Of a DNA stretch of 64,000 bases, positions 32,488-40,295 are shown piece after piece; the stretch's first letter is position 1; the number at the start of each line of letters is the position of its first letter. The stretch lies in the NCBI GenBank assembly GCA_963837655.1, contig CAWIOK010000023.1, positions 124,001 to 188,000 of the forward strand. The letters are read 5' to 3'. The notes beneath the pieces are model-generated. The model saw only the letters and a program-made list of their open reading frames with translations. It was not told the DNA's origin and ran no database searches. The position numbers and the translations under genes are program-made. This DNA comes from CAVVSD01 sp963837655. GTDB lineage: Bacteria; Actinomycetota; Thermoleophilia; Solirubrobacterales; Solirubrobacteraceae.

Positions 32488-33471
32488 TCAAGCCAGCAGC
32501 GCCTCCGCCTGCGCCGCGATCTCGGCGACGATCTGCGCCGCCGGGCGCACGTCGCCGATGAGCCCGGCGGTCTCGCCGGCCAGCAGGCTCATCTGGTCGA
32601 AGTCCCCGGTCGCCGACGCGACCGGAGGGAACCCGTTGAAGCGCCGCAGCGGCATCTCCTGGCCGAACATGCTCGTGGCGCCGATGACCGGGAGCTCGGC
32701 GGGATCGAGCCCCGCGTACGGCGCCGGGTCGTCGCGCCCCTCGTACTCGGCGACGATCCCGGTGCGCAGGCCCCGGACGGTCGCGTCGGGGAACTCGAGC
32801 CCGAAGACGTTGTTGCGGGCCGTGTCGCCGACCCCGGCCGCGGCGATGCGCTCGCGGTACTCGGCCGCGGCGTCGGCCTCGGCGCTCATGATGAACCGCG
32901 TGCCGAGCAGCGCCCCGTCGGCGCCGAGGGCGAGCACGGCGGCCAGCCCGCGCCCGTCGGCCACGCCGCCGGCGGCGATCACGGGAACCGCGACCGCGTC
33001 GGTCACCGCCGGCACGAGGGTCATCGTCCCGGCCACGCTGCGGTTGTGCCCGCCCGCCTCGATGCCCTGCGCGACGACGGCGTCCGCCCCGGCGTCGACG
33101 GCGGCGACCGCCTCGGCCGGAGAGCCGACCTGGAACCACACGCGCGTGCCGGCGTCGTGCAGCGTCTCCAACCACGCCGGGTCCGGGTCGTCCCAGAAGA
33201 ACGTCACGACCGGCACGCCTGCCGCGGCCGCGATGAGGTCTGGGCCCGCGAAGCGAGGGATGATGTTCACCGCGAACGGCCGGTCGGTGACCGCACGCAC
33301 GGCGGCGATCTCGGCCTCCAGCAGCTCCGGCGGCATCGCGCTGGCCCCGATCGTGCCCAGGCCACCCGCGGCGGATACGGCGGCCGCCAGTGGGGCCCGC
33401 GCGATGAACGCCATGCCGGCCGCGACGACCGGCACCCCGAGTCCGTACTCCTCCGACAAGCGGGTTCGCAT
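32488..33471 (-). CDS. Nitronate monooxygenase family FMN enzyme
   Basis: 327 residues, TIM-barrel flavoprotein of the NMO/2-nitropropane dioxygenase/FabK family. Family landmarks: N-terminal VPVVAAGMAFIARAPLAAAVSAAGGLGTIG, the FMN phosphate-binding VIAAGGVADGRGLAAVLALGADGALLGTRF, and the active-site region AQGIEAGGHNRS with its His. These oxidise alkyl nitronates or related compounds; FabK-like enoyl reductase activity cannot be excluded. A TAGGGT box lies 6 nt before the ATG and overlaps the end of the upstream phosphoesterase gene. Confidence 0.9.
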   Translation of the reverse strand: MRTRLSEEYGLGVPVVAAGMAFIARAPLAAAVSAAGGLGTIGASAMPPELLEAEIAAVRAVTDRPFAVNIIPRFAGPDLIAAAAGVPVVTFFWDDPDPAWLETLHDAGTRVWFQVGSPAEAVAAVDAGADAVVAQGIEAGGHNRSVAGTMTLVPAVTDAVAVPVIAAGGVADGRGLAAVLALGADGALLGTRFIMSAEADAAAEYRERIAAAGVGDTARNNVFGLEFPDATVRGLRTGIVAEYEGRDDPAPYAGLDPAELPVIGATSMFGQEMPLRRFNGFPPVASATGDFDQMSLLAGETAGLIGDVRPAAQIVAEIAAQAEALLA

Positions 33472-33483
33472 GACGCGACCCTA
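33472..33483 (-). promoter_or_regulatory. Leaderless -10 box of the nitronate monooxygenase gene
   Basis: TAGGGT (33483 to 33478), 6 nt before the ATG, spans the stop codon of the preceding gene on the same strand. Confidence 0.45.
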
Positions 33484-34590
33484 ATCGGTGCCGCGCAGGT
33501 CCGCCGCGGCGACGCTCTCCAGCAGCCGCTCGTGGCGCGGAGGCCCGTCGTCGTCGACGACCGTGAGCCCGCCCGGCCAGTACGGGCTCGCGCGCGGGTC
33601 CGGGCCGCCGAGGAAGTGCGTCTCGTACATCCAGCAGCCGCCGTTGTAGAGCTGCGGGCCACCGGGCACGCGCCACTCGAAGGCATCGTCGCCGGGCATC
33701 GGTCCGGCGCGGTGCGAGTGGCCGAAGATCACGTGGCGGGCGGGAACCCCGAGGCGCGTGACCGCCTCGCCCATCCCCCGCAGCGCCGAGCGCCGCAACT
33801 CGGGACCGCGCAGGTCGGCGCTCACCGGTCCGAGGCCCAGCCGGTTGACGCCGAGGATCGCGAGCGGGAAGAGCCCCGCGACCGCCCTGGCTGCCAGCGG
33901 GCGCCGGCCCCCGCCGCTCAACAGCCGGTAGGCCTGCACGGCGCTGCCGGAGCCCGCCGCGGCGCGCCCGGGGGCGGCGCGCTCGGCGGCGGCGTCGATC
34001 CACGCATAGATGGGGGCGAGCACCGTCTCGTAGTCGTCCGGCGTCGCGCGCGGCTCCGGGACGGCGCCGACGAGCCGCGACATCACGCCCGCCGCGAGAC
34101 GCTCGAACGTCGGCAGCGTGGCGTGGACGTCCAGGTAGTGACCGTGGGTCGCCCACACGTCGTCGCGCAGCCAGACGCCGGGATAGGAGAACTCGACGCT
34201 CGCCGGCGCCAGCGCGCGCTCGATCGCCGCCGCCAGCGGCGACGCCCTGCGCGGCGACACGCTCTCGGCCAGACCCAGGGGCTCCGGCGCCGCGCGGCGG
34301 CCGCGCCCGACGAGCCACGGATCGATCATGGCGTGGTCGTGGTTGCCGGGCACGACGACGACCGGCGTGCCGGGTGCGAGCGCGGCGCCGATCTCGGCCA
34401 GCACCGGCCGCGCGATCGCCAGCGCCTCGCGCGCTGGTCCGTGGCGCAGCTCGAGCACGTCGCCGAGCAGGATCAGCCGGTCCACGCCCGCCAGGCGCTC
34501 CAGCAGCTTCTCGCGCGCAGGGCCGCGGCGCAGGACGTCTGCCGCCGTGCTCGAGCCGAGGTGCAGGTCGGAGACGACGAGCGTGGTCAA
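33481..34590 (-). CDS. Calcineurin-like metallophosphoesterase
   Basis: 369 residues from TTG at 34590. The metal-binding motifs appear in order: DLHLGS (Asp8, His10), GDVLEL, GNHDHAM, THGHYLDVHATLP and GHSHRAGPM. The wide spacing between the third and fourth motifs comes from a helical insert (about 150-265). These resemble UDP-2,3-diacylglucosamine hydrolase and related phosphoesterases, but the insert and the actinobacterial host argue against LpxH. The TTG start is supported by TACCCT 7 nt upstream and by the protein beginning directly with the first beta strand. Divergent from a CoA-transferase gene across 25 bp. Confidence 0.87.
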   Translation of the reverse strand: MTTLVVSDLHLGSSTAADVLRRGPAREKLLERLAGVDRLILLGDVLELRHGPAREALAIARPVLAEIGAALAPGTPVVVVPGNHDHAMIDPWLVGRGRRAAPEPLGLAESVSPRRASPLAAAIERALAPASVEFSYPGVWLRDDVWATHGHYLDVHATLPTFERLAAGVMSRLVGAVPEPRATPDDYETVLAPIYAWIDAAAERAAPGRAAAGSGSAVQAYRLLSGGGRRPLAARAVAGLFPLAILGVNRLGLGPVSADLRGPELRRSALRGMGEAVTRLGVPARHVIFGHSHRAGPMPGDDAFEWRVPGGPQLYNGGCWMYETHFLGGPDPRASPYWPGGLTVVDDDGPPRHERLLESVAAADLRGTD

Positions 34591-34615
34591 GGCGCCCAGG
34601 GTACGCTGCGCGGCC
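34591..34615. promoter_or_regulatory. Overlapping divergent -10 boxes (phosphoesterase / CoA-transferase)
   Basis: Minus TACCCT (34603 to 34598), 7 nt before TTG 34590; plus TACGCT (34602-34607), 8 nt before GTG 34616. The two hexamers share the central TA. Confidence 0.55.
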
Positions 34616-35764
34616 GTGTCCGCCTCGGGCCCCCTCCACGGTCTGGTCGTGGCCGACTTCTCACGCGTCCTGGCCGGTCCGCTGGCCACGATGACGCTCG
34701 CCGACCTCGGCGCCGACGTCGTGAAGGTCGAACGGCCCGGCACCGGCGACGACACGCGCCACTGGGGACCGCCGTACGTCGAGGAGGGCGCCACGTACTA
34801 CCTCGGCCTCAATCGCGGGAAGCGATCGGTCGCCCTCGACCTCGGCGCCCCCGACGACCTGGCACTCGCACGCGAGCTCGTCGCCCGCGCCGACGTGCTC
34901 GTCGAGAGCTTCCGCCCGGGAACGATGACCAAGCTCGGGCTCGACCCGGCCGAGCTGCGCGCGGCCCATCCCCGCCTCGTGACCTGCACGATCAGCGCGT
35001 TCGGCACCGGCGAGGCCGCCCGCGCCCTTCCCGGCTACGACCTGCTGCTGCAGGCGATGGGCGGGCTCATGAGCATCACCGGCGAGCCCGACGGCCGGCC
35101 GATGAAGACCGGCACCGCGCTCGTGGACATGCTCTGCGGGATGTACGCGGCGAACGGGATCCTCGCCGCGCTCCGCGCACGCGATCGCGACGGCATAGGC
35201 CAGCACGTCGAGGTCTCCCTGCTCGACACGTCGCTCGCCGGCCTCCTGAACCTCGCCTCCGGCTACCTGAACACGGGGATCGTGCCCACCCGCCTTGGCA
35301 ACGACCATCCGAGCATCGTCCCCTACGGCACGTACGAGGCCTCCGACCGGACCTTCGCCCTCGCCGTCGGCAGCGACGGGCTCTTCGTGCGGCTGTGCAA
35401 CGAGCTGGGCCGCCCCGAGCTCGCCGAGGACGACCGCTTCGCGACGAACCCGGCGCGGCTGGAGCATCGCCAGGAGCTCGACGCGGAGCTCGCGGCCGCC
35501 TTCGGGCAGGGCAAGGCCGACGACTGGGTCACGCGGTTGCGCGCTGCAGGCGTTCCCGCAGGGCCGGTCAACGACATCGGGCAGGCGTTCGCGTTCGCGG
35601 AGTCGCTCGATCTCGGCCCGGTCGACGAGACCGGCGGGGTGCGGACCGTGCGCTCGCCGATGCACCTGCACCGCACCCCGGCTCGGGTCGCCCGCCGCCC
35701 GCCGCGCCTGGACGAGCACGGCGACGCGATCCGTGAGTGGTTAGGGGAGCCGCGCGAGAGCTGA
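34616..35764 (+). CDS. CaiB/BaiF family CoA-transferase (class III)
   Basis: 382 residues. Class III CoA-transferase features: N-terminal LVVADFSRVLAGPLATMTLADLGADVVKVERP, YYLGLNRGKRSVALDL, the conserved Asp nucleophile in GTALVDMLCGMYAANGI (about residue 170), and HVEVSLLDTSLAGLL. It moves CoA between carboxylates, such as formate/oxalate, succinate/malate-type acids or carnitine; the acceptor cannot be named. The in-frame sequence before GTG 34616 is antisense to the phosphoesterase gene. The 3' end overlaps the convergent tag gene by 24 bp. Confidence 0.9.
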   Translation: MSASGPLHGLVVADFSRVLAGPLATMTLADLGADVVKVERPGTGDDTRHWGPPYVEEGATYYLGLNRGKRSVALDLGAPDDLALARELVARADVLVESFRPGTMTKLGLDPAELRAAHPRLVTCTISAFGTGEAARALPGYDLLLQAMGGLMSITGEPDGRPMKTGTALVDMLCGMYAANGILAALRARDRDGIGQHVEVSLLDTSLAGLLNLASGYLNTGIVPTRLGNDHPSIVPYGTYEASDRTFALAVGSDGLFVRLCNELGRPELAEDDRFATNPARLEHRQELDAELAAAFGQGKADDWVTRLRAAGVPAGPVNDIGQAFAFAESLDLGPVDETGGVRTVRSPMHLHRTPARVARRPPRLDEHGDAIREWLGEPRES

Positions 35765-36331
35765 GTCCTGCGCGGCCTGCACCTCGTCGCGCACCCAACA
35801 GGTGGCGAGGTGGTCGTTCACCAGCCCGCAGGCCTGCATGAGCGCGTACATCGTCGTCGGACCCACGAAGGCGAACCCGCGCTGCTTCAGCTCCTTCGCC
35901 AGGGCCTTGGATTCCACCGTCCGGGCGGGCATCTCGGACATCGCGCCGAGCGCCGGACGGGGCTCGGGGCGGTGCTCCCAGATCAGCTTCGGCAGGCCGC
36001 CGTCGTCGCGCAGCGCGACGGTTGCCCGGGCGTTGACGATCGCCGCCTCGATCTTGCGCCGGTTGCGCACGATGCCGGCGTCCTGCATGAGCCGCGCGAC
36101 GTGGCCGTCCCCGTACTCCGCGACGGCGTCGGGCTCGAAGTTCGCGAACGCCGCGCGGAACCCGGGTCGCTTGCGCAGGATCGTCACCCACGACAGGCCG
36201 GACTGGAAGCCCTCGAGCACCATCTTCTCGTAGAGCGTGCGCTCGTCCGTGTCGGGACGGCCCCACTCATGGTCGTGGTACTCGATGTAGAGCGGGTCCG
36301 TCGTCGGCCAGCAGCGGACCGGCTCGGTCAC
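35741..36331 (-). CDS. tag: DNA-3-methyladenine glycosylase I
   Basis: Base-excision enzyme removing 3-methyladenine. 196 residues, the usual length. Family motifs: RCWPTTDPLYIEYHDHEWGRP, LEGFQSGLSWVTILRKRPGFR, GIVRNRRKIEAAIVNARA and the zinc-binding CGLVNDHLATCW near the C-terminus, with N-terminal Cys and His as the other ligands. It starts at GTG 3 bp after ispH and is last in the M28-ispH-tag run. Confidence 0.95.
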   Translation of the reverse strand: MTEPVRCWPTTDPLYIEYHDHEWGRPDTDERTLYEKMVLEGFQSGLSWVTILRKRPGFRAAFANFEPDAVAEYGDGHVARLMQDAGIVRNRRKIEAAIVNARATVALRDDGGLPKLIWEHRPEPRPALGAMSEMPARTVESKALAKELKQRGFAFVGPTTMYALMQACGLVNDHLATCWVRDEVQAAQDSALARLP

Positions 36332-36334
36332 GAT

Positions 36335-37294
36335 CTAGGTGCTGGCCGCGGCTGCGGCGAGGTCCTGGCGCAGCCGCTTGGGCAGCATGAAGCGCACGTC
36401 CTCGCGGACGACCTCGAACTCCTCGACGGACTCGACGCCGCGGTCGCGGAACAGCGCGACGAGCGCGTCCACGAGCTCCTCGGGGGCCGAGGCGCCGGAT
36501 GAGATGCCCACGACGCGCTTGTCCCGCAGCCACGCGTCGTCGACCTGGCCGGCGTTGTCGATGAGATGGGACTCCGCGCCGTGCTCGCGGGCGACCTCGA
36601 CGAGCCGCTGGGAGTTCGACGAGTTCTGCGAGCCGATCACGAGCACGAGGTCGCACTCGGCGGCCATCTGCTTGACGGCCGCCTGACGGTTCGTCGTCGC
36701 GTAGCAGATGTCGTCGGTGCGGGGACCGGTGATCTCGGGGAACCGCTCACGCAGCCGGGCGATGATCGCGCGGGTCTCGTCGACCGAAAGCGTCGTCTGC
36801 GAGATGTAGGCGACGCGCGTCGGATCCTCGACCTGCAGGGCGTCGGCGTCGGCCTCGGTCTCCACGAGCACGATGTGCTCGGGCGCCTCGCCCATCGTCC
36901 CCTCGACCTCCTCGTGGCCGGCGTGGCCGATGAGGACGATCGTGTAGCCCTCACGGGCGAACTTGACCGCCTCGCGGTGGACCTTGGTGACGAGCGGGCA
37001 CGTCGCGTCGATCGTCTGCAGCCCGCGGCGCTCGGCGTCCGCGTGGACCGCGGGCGAGACGCCGTGGGCGGAGAAGACGGTGGTGGCGCCCTCGGGGATC
37101 GTCGCGTCCAGCTCGTCGACGAACACCGCGCCGCGCTTGCGCAGCTCGGCGACGACGTGCTTGTTGTGCACGATCTCCTTGCGGACGTACACGGGCGCGC
37201 CGTAGAGGTCGAGCGCACGCTCGACCGTCTGGACCGCTCGATCGACGCCGGCGCAGTAGCCCCGGGGCGAGGCGAGGAGGAGCTTCTCGACCAC
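36335..37294 (-). CDS. ispH: 4-hydroxy-3-methylbut-2-enyl diphosphate reductase
   Basis: Last step of the MEP isoprenoid pathway, giving IPP and DMAPP. 319 residues. The three cluster-binding cysteines are in GYCAGVDRAV, DATCPLVTKVH and DICYATTNRQ; EEVEGTMGE, with its catalytic Glu-containing loop, VFSAHGV and SQNSSNSQRL are present. GTG at 37294 gives the family-typical start directly before the first strand; the longer reading covers the M28 gene. It lies 5 bp after the M28 peptidase gene. Confidence 0.95.
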   Translation of the reverse strand: MVEKLLLASPRGYCAGVDRAVQTVERALDLYGAPVYVRKEIVHNKHVVAELRKRGAVFVDELDATIPEGATTVFSAHGVSPAVHADAERRGLQTIDATCPLVTKVHREAVKFAREGYTIVLIGHAGHEEVEGTMGEAPEHIVLVETEADADALQVEDPTRVAYISQTTLSVDETRAIIARLRERFPEITGPRTDDICYATTNRQAAVKQMAAECDLVLVIGSQNSSNSQRLVEVAREHGAESHLIDNAGQVDDAWLRDKRVVGISSGASAPEELVDALVALFRDRGVESVEEFEVVREDVRFMLPKRLRQDLAAAAAST

Positions 37295-37299
37295 GAGGC

Positions 37300-38271
37300 T
37301 CAGCGTAGCCTGCCCGACCGCAGCAACTCGACGATCGTCTCGCCGACGGCGTCGACGCTGCGCGCGCTCACCGCGCTCAGGTCGTCGCGCGTGGTGTGCC
37401 ATACCGGGAACGTGAAGTCGATGAGGTCGATCGCCGGGATCCCCTTCTCCTGGAAGGGGGTGTGGTCGTCGAGCACCGCGCCGGACGGATGGTCTGGGAA
37501 CACCTTCTGCGTTCCGACGCGCCTGGCGGCCGCGCGCAGCTTCGTCCACATCGCGCGGTTCGAGCTGGCCTCACGGGGGATCGAGAGGTCCTTGTCGCCG
37601 ATCATGTCGAGGAGGACGAGCGCGCCGATCTCCGATGCGTGCGCCTGCGCATAGGCCTTCGAGCCGCGCACGCCGCCCTTCAGGAACTCGACGCCGGGGG
37701 GCGCCTCCTCCCCGTCGAACATGACGAAGCGCAGCTCAGGGGCGCCCTCGGGCCGCTGGATCCGCTCCAGCGCGCGGGCCACGCCGGCCACGACCGCGAC
37801 ACCCGACGCACCGTCGTCGGCGCCCACGAAGCCCGGGATGTCGAGCGTGTCGTAGTGGGCGCCGACCACGATCGCCGGCTTCGTGCCCGGCAGCGTGCCG
37901 ACGACGTTCTGCATGCCGGGCGGCTCGCCGGGCACGGCCTCGACACGGCCCGACGGCAGCAGCGACGCCAGGCGAGCGGCGAGGCGCCTGGACGCGTCCG
38001 ATCCGGCGGGCCGCGGCCCGAGCGCGACCTGCTCGCGCACCAGCCCCCACGCCCAGGCGCCGTCGAAGCGGTTCGTCTTCGGTCCGCCCCCGGGACCGGC
38101 CGCGGCGGCCGCGGCCGGAGCGCGGTCATCGGCGCCCCCGGGCAGCGGGAAGCCCTGGGTGCCCCACACCACGAGCCCGATCCCGAGCGTGATCTGGATC
38201 GCGAGGACGATCACCAGCGCTCGCACCGGCACGTGCGAGGAGCCGCCAGGCGTCGATGCCCCCGTAGCCAT
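37300..38271 (-). CDS. M28-family zinc peptidase, membrane-anchored
   Basis: 323 residues. An N-terminal hydrophobic segment (about 15-37) acts as a signal anchor, followed by a Pro/Ala-rich linker and an M28 aminopeptidase domain. The metal ligands can be read: HYDT, Asp in GADDGASG, the catalytic Glu pair in DGEEA, Asp in DMIGDKD, and His in FPVWHTTRDD. It would remove N-terminal residues from peptides outside the membrane. Divergent from the GGDEF/HD-GYP gene over 58 bp. No clear ribosome-binding site before the ATG. Confidence 0.9.
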   Translation of the reverse strand: MATGASTPGGSSHVPVRALVIVLAIQITLGIGLVVWGTQGFPLPGGADDRAPAAAAAAGPGGGPKTNRFDGAWAWGLVREQVALGPRPAGSDASRRLAARLASLLPSGRVEAVPGEPPGMQNVVGTLPGTKPAIVVGAHYDTLDIPGFVGADDGASGVAVVAGVARALERIQRPEGAPELRFVMFDGEEAPPGVEFLKGGVRGSKAYAQAHASEIGALVLLDMIGDKDLSIPREASSNRAMWTKLRAAARRVGTQKVFPDHPSGAVLDDHTPFQEKGIPAIDLIDFTFPVWHTTRDDLSAVSARSVDAVGETIVELLRSGRLR

Positions 38272-38329
38272 GCGTGGAGGATGGCAGGGGCGGTTCAAGC
38301 CCCGCGATGCCAGGCCGACTACGTACACG

Positions 38330-40294
38330 ATGGCCTCTCGCCCCGCACCGGCCGTGCGCGTCCTCGTCGCGGGGACGTTGCCACTCGCGCTCGTCGTCCT
38401 GTTCAGGACGGGGTCGATCGGTGACGTCGCGTTCCAGGCAGGGCTGACCGCGCTGTTCCTCATCGCGTCGGGGCTCGTCCTGGCGCGCGGCATCCTGCTG
38501 AGCTCGTCGCGGCGCGGCTGGCTCGCACTGGGTCTGGCGATCACGGTGGGCATGACGGCGAACGCCCTGACGGGCTGGGCGCAGATCGGGCTCCACGTCC
38601 CCGAGCAGGTCGGCGTCCTCCTGGCCGTCGCCGCCTTCGTGCTGAGCGTCCTGGGCCTCGGCTTCATGCTCGCCCACCGCCCCAGCAGGCTCCCGCTGGG
38701 AGCGGCGCTGGACGGCATGACAGGCGCGCTGGTCGCGCAAGCAGTGATCGCGCTGTTCCTGCTGGCGCCCGTCGAGGACGCCCTGGCGAACGGCTTCGAC
38801 GTCGTCGTCCTCGTCTATCCGCTCGGCGACGTGCTGCTCATGGGCCTCGTCGCGGCCGGCGTCGCCCACGGCGGCTGGCGCCTGGACTTCTGGGCCGTGA
38901 GCCTCGCCGGACTCGTCGCCGTCACCATCGGCGACTCCGGCGAGCTCGCGACGTCGATCGTCGGCGGCCACGTCCACGGAGGCACCGCCGACCTGGGCTG
39001 GCTCGCCGGGACGTGGCTCCTCGCGGTCGCCGCGTGGAGCCCCGAGCCCCGCCGCTCGCCGGAGCGCTGGGTGCGCAGCGCCGTGCCCGTGGTCCTCGGC
39101 GCCGCCGCGCTCGCGATCCTCGTCATCACCTCCTTCTCCGCCGATCCGCTGATCCCCGCGCTGGCGTGCGCGGCAGGAGCGCTCGCCGTCGTCGTCGCGC
39201 GGCTGGCCATCACCCTCAACGAGAACGACAAGATGCTGCACCTGGCCCGGACCGAATCGGTCACCGATGCGCTGACGGGCCTCGGCAACAGGCGCCAGCT
39301 CATGAGCGACCTCGAGGAGGAGCTCGCCCACGCGACCGAGGACTCCCAGGCGGCGCTCGCGCTCTTCGACCTCAACGGCTTCAAGGACTACAACGACACC
39401 TACGGCCACCCCGCCGGCGACGCGCTGCTGGCGGCGCTCGGCGCCGACCTCCTCGCGGCGGTCGAGGGCGCAGGCCGCGCCTACCGGATGGGCGGCGACG
39501 AGTTCTGCGTGATCGTCGACGCCGGAGCGACCGACCCGCACGCGATCGCCGCGCGCGCCGCGGACTCGCTCTCGGCGGGGGCGAGAGGCTTCACCGTCAG
39601 TGCCGCGCACGGACTCGTCCTGCTGCCGACCGAGGCCGCGACCGCAAGCGACGCGCTGCGCCGCGCGGACGTCCGGATGTACGAGCACAAGGCCGGCAGC
39701 CGCGTCGGGTCCCGGCGCCAGGTCACACAGGCGCTCATGCAGACGATCGAGGAGCGCGACCGCGCGCTGCGCGGCCACGGCGAGAGCGTCCAGGAGCTCG
39801 CGTCCTGCATCGCCCGGCGGATCGGGCTCAGCGACGTGGAGACGGACGCCGTGCGCCTCGGCGCGCTGCTGCACGACGTCGGCAAGCTCGCGATCCCCGA
39901 CCGGATCCTCGACAAGCCTGGCCCGCTGGACCCACTCGAGTGGGAGTTCATGCGCCGCCACACGCTCATCGGCCAGCGGATCCTGGAGGGCGCCCCCGCG
40001 CTGCGCGACATCGCCCAGCTCGTGCGCTCCAGCCACGAGAAGTTCGACGGCTCGGGCTACCCCGACGGTCTGCGCGGACCGGACATCCCCGCCGGCGCGC
40101 GGATCATCGCGGTCTGCGACGCATACGACGCGATGACCAGCGACCGCCGCTACCGCCAGGCGATGCCGGTGGGCGCAGCGATCGCCGAGTTGCAGCGCTG
40201 CGCCGGGACGCAGTTCGATCCCGTCGTGGTGCAGGCGTTCGTCACGACGCTCGGCGCGCACGCGGCCTCGCACGTCAGGCCGCTGGCGGCTTGA
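38330..40294 (+). CDS. Membrane hybrid GGDEF / HD-GYP protein (c-di-GMP turnover)
   Basis: 654 residues. The first 300 residues hold about nine hydrophobic helices, a sensor-like membrane domain. A GGDEF domain follows, with an intact GGDEF active site (about 386) and DLNGFKDYNDTYGHPAGD upstream; the RxxD inhibitory site is missing (EGAG in its place). The C-terminal HD-GYP phosphodiesterase domain has HDVGKLAIPD (about 514) and HEKFDGSGYPDGL (about 568). Both synthesis and breakdown of c-di-GMP are therefore possible. One of two such hybrids in the window; the other is at 60394. Confidence 0.92.
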   Translation: MASRPAPAVRVLVAGTLPLALVVLFRTGSIGDVAFQAGLTALFLIASGLVLARGILLSSSRRGWLALGLAITVGMTANALTGWAQIGLHVPEQVGVLLAVAAFVLSVLGLGFMLAHRPSRLPLGAALDGMTGALVAQAVIALFLLAPVEDALANGFDVVVLVYPLGDVLLMGLVAAGVAHGGWRLDFWAVSLAGLVAVTIGDSGELATSIVGGHVHGGTADLGWLAGTWLLAVAAWSPEPRRSPERWVRSAVPVVLGAAALAILVITSFSADPLIPALACAAGALAVVVARLAITLNENDKMLHLARTESVTDALTGLGNRRQLMSDLEEELAHATEDSQAALALFDLNGFKDYNDTYGHPAGDALLAALGADLLAAVEGAGRAYRMGGDEFCVIVDAGATDPHAIAARAADSLSAGARGFTVSAAHGLVLLPTEAATASDALRRADVRMYEHKAGSRVGSRRQVTQALMQTIEERDRALRGHGESVQELASCIARRIGLSDVETDAVRLGALLHDVGKLAIPDRILDKPGPLDPLEWEFMRRHTLIGQRILEGAPALRDIAQLVRSSHEKFDGSGYPDGLRGPDIPAGARIIAVCDAYDAMTSDRRYRQAMPVGAAIAELQRCAGTQFDPVVVQAFVTTLGAHAASHVRPLAA

Positions 40295-40295
40295 C

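Noticed and set aside
31430..34639. 1069-codon minus-strand open frame
   Set aside because: Crosses several well-supported genes on both strands (redoxin, PAP2, nitronate monooxygenase, phosphoesterase) in other frames; Arg/Gly/Ala-rich low-complexity translation.
32110..35736. 1208-codon plus-strand open frame
   Set aside because: Shadow of PAP2, nitronate monooxygenase and phosphoesterase, then out of frame with the CoA-transferase; no domain recognisable.
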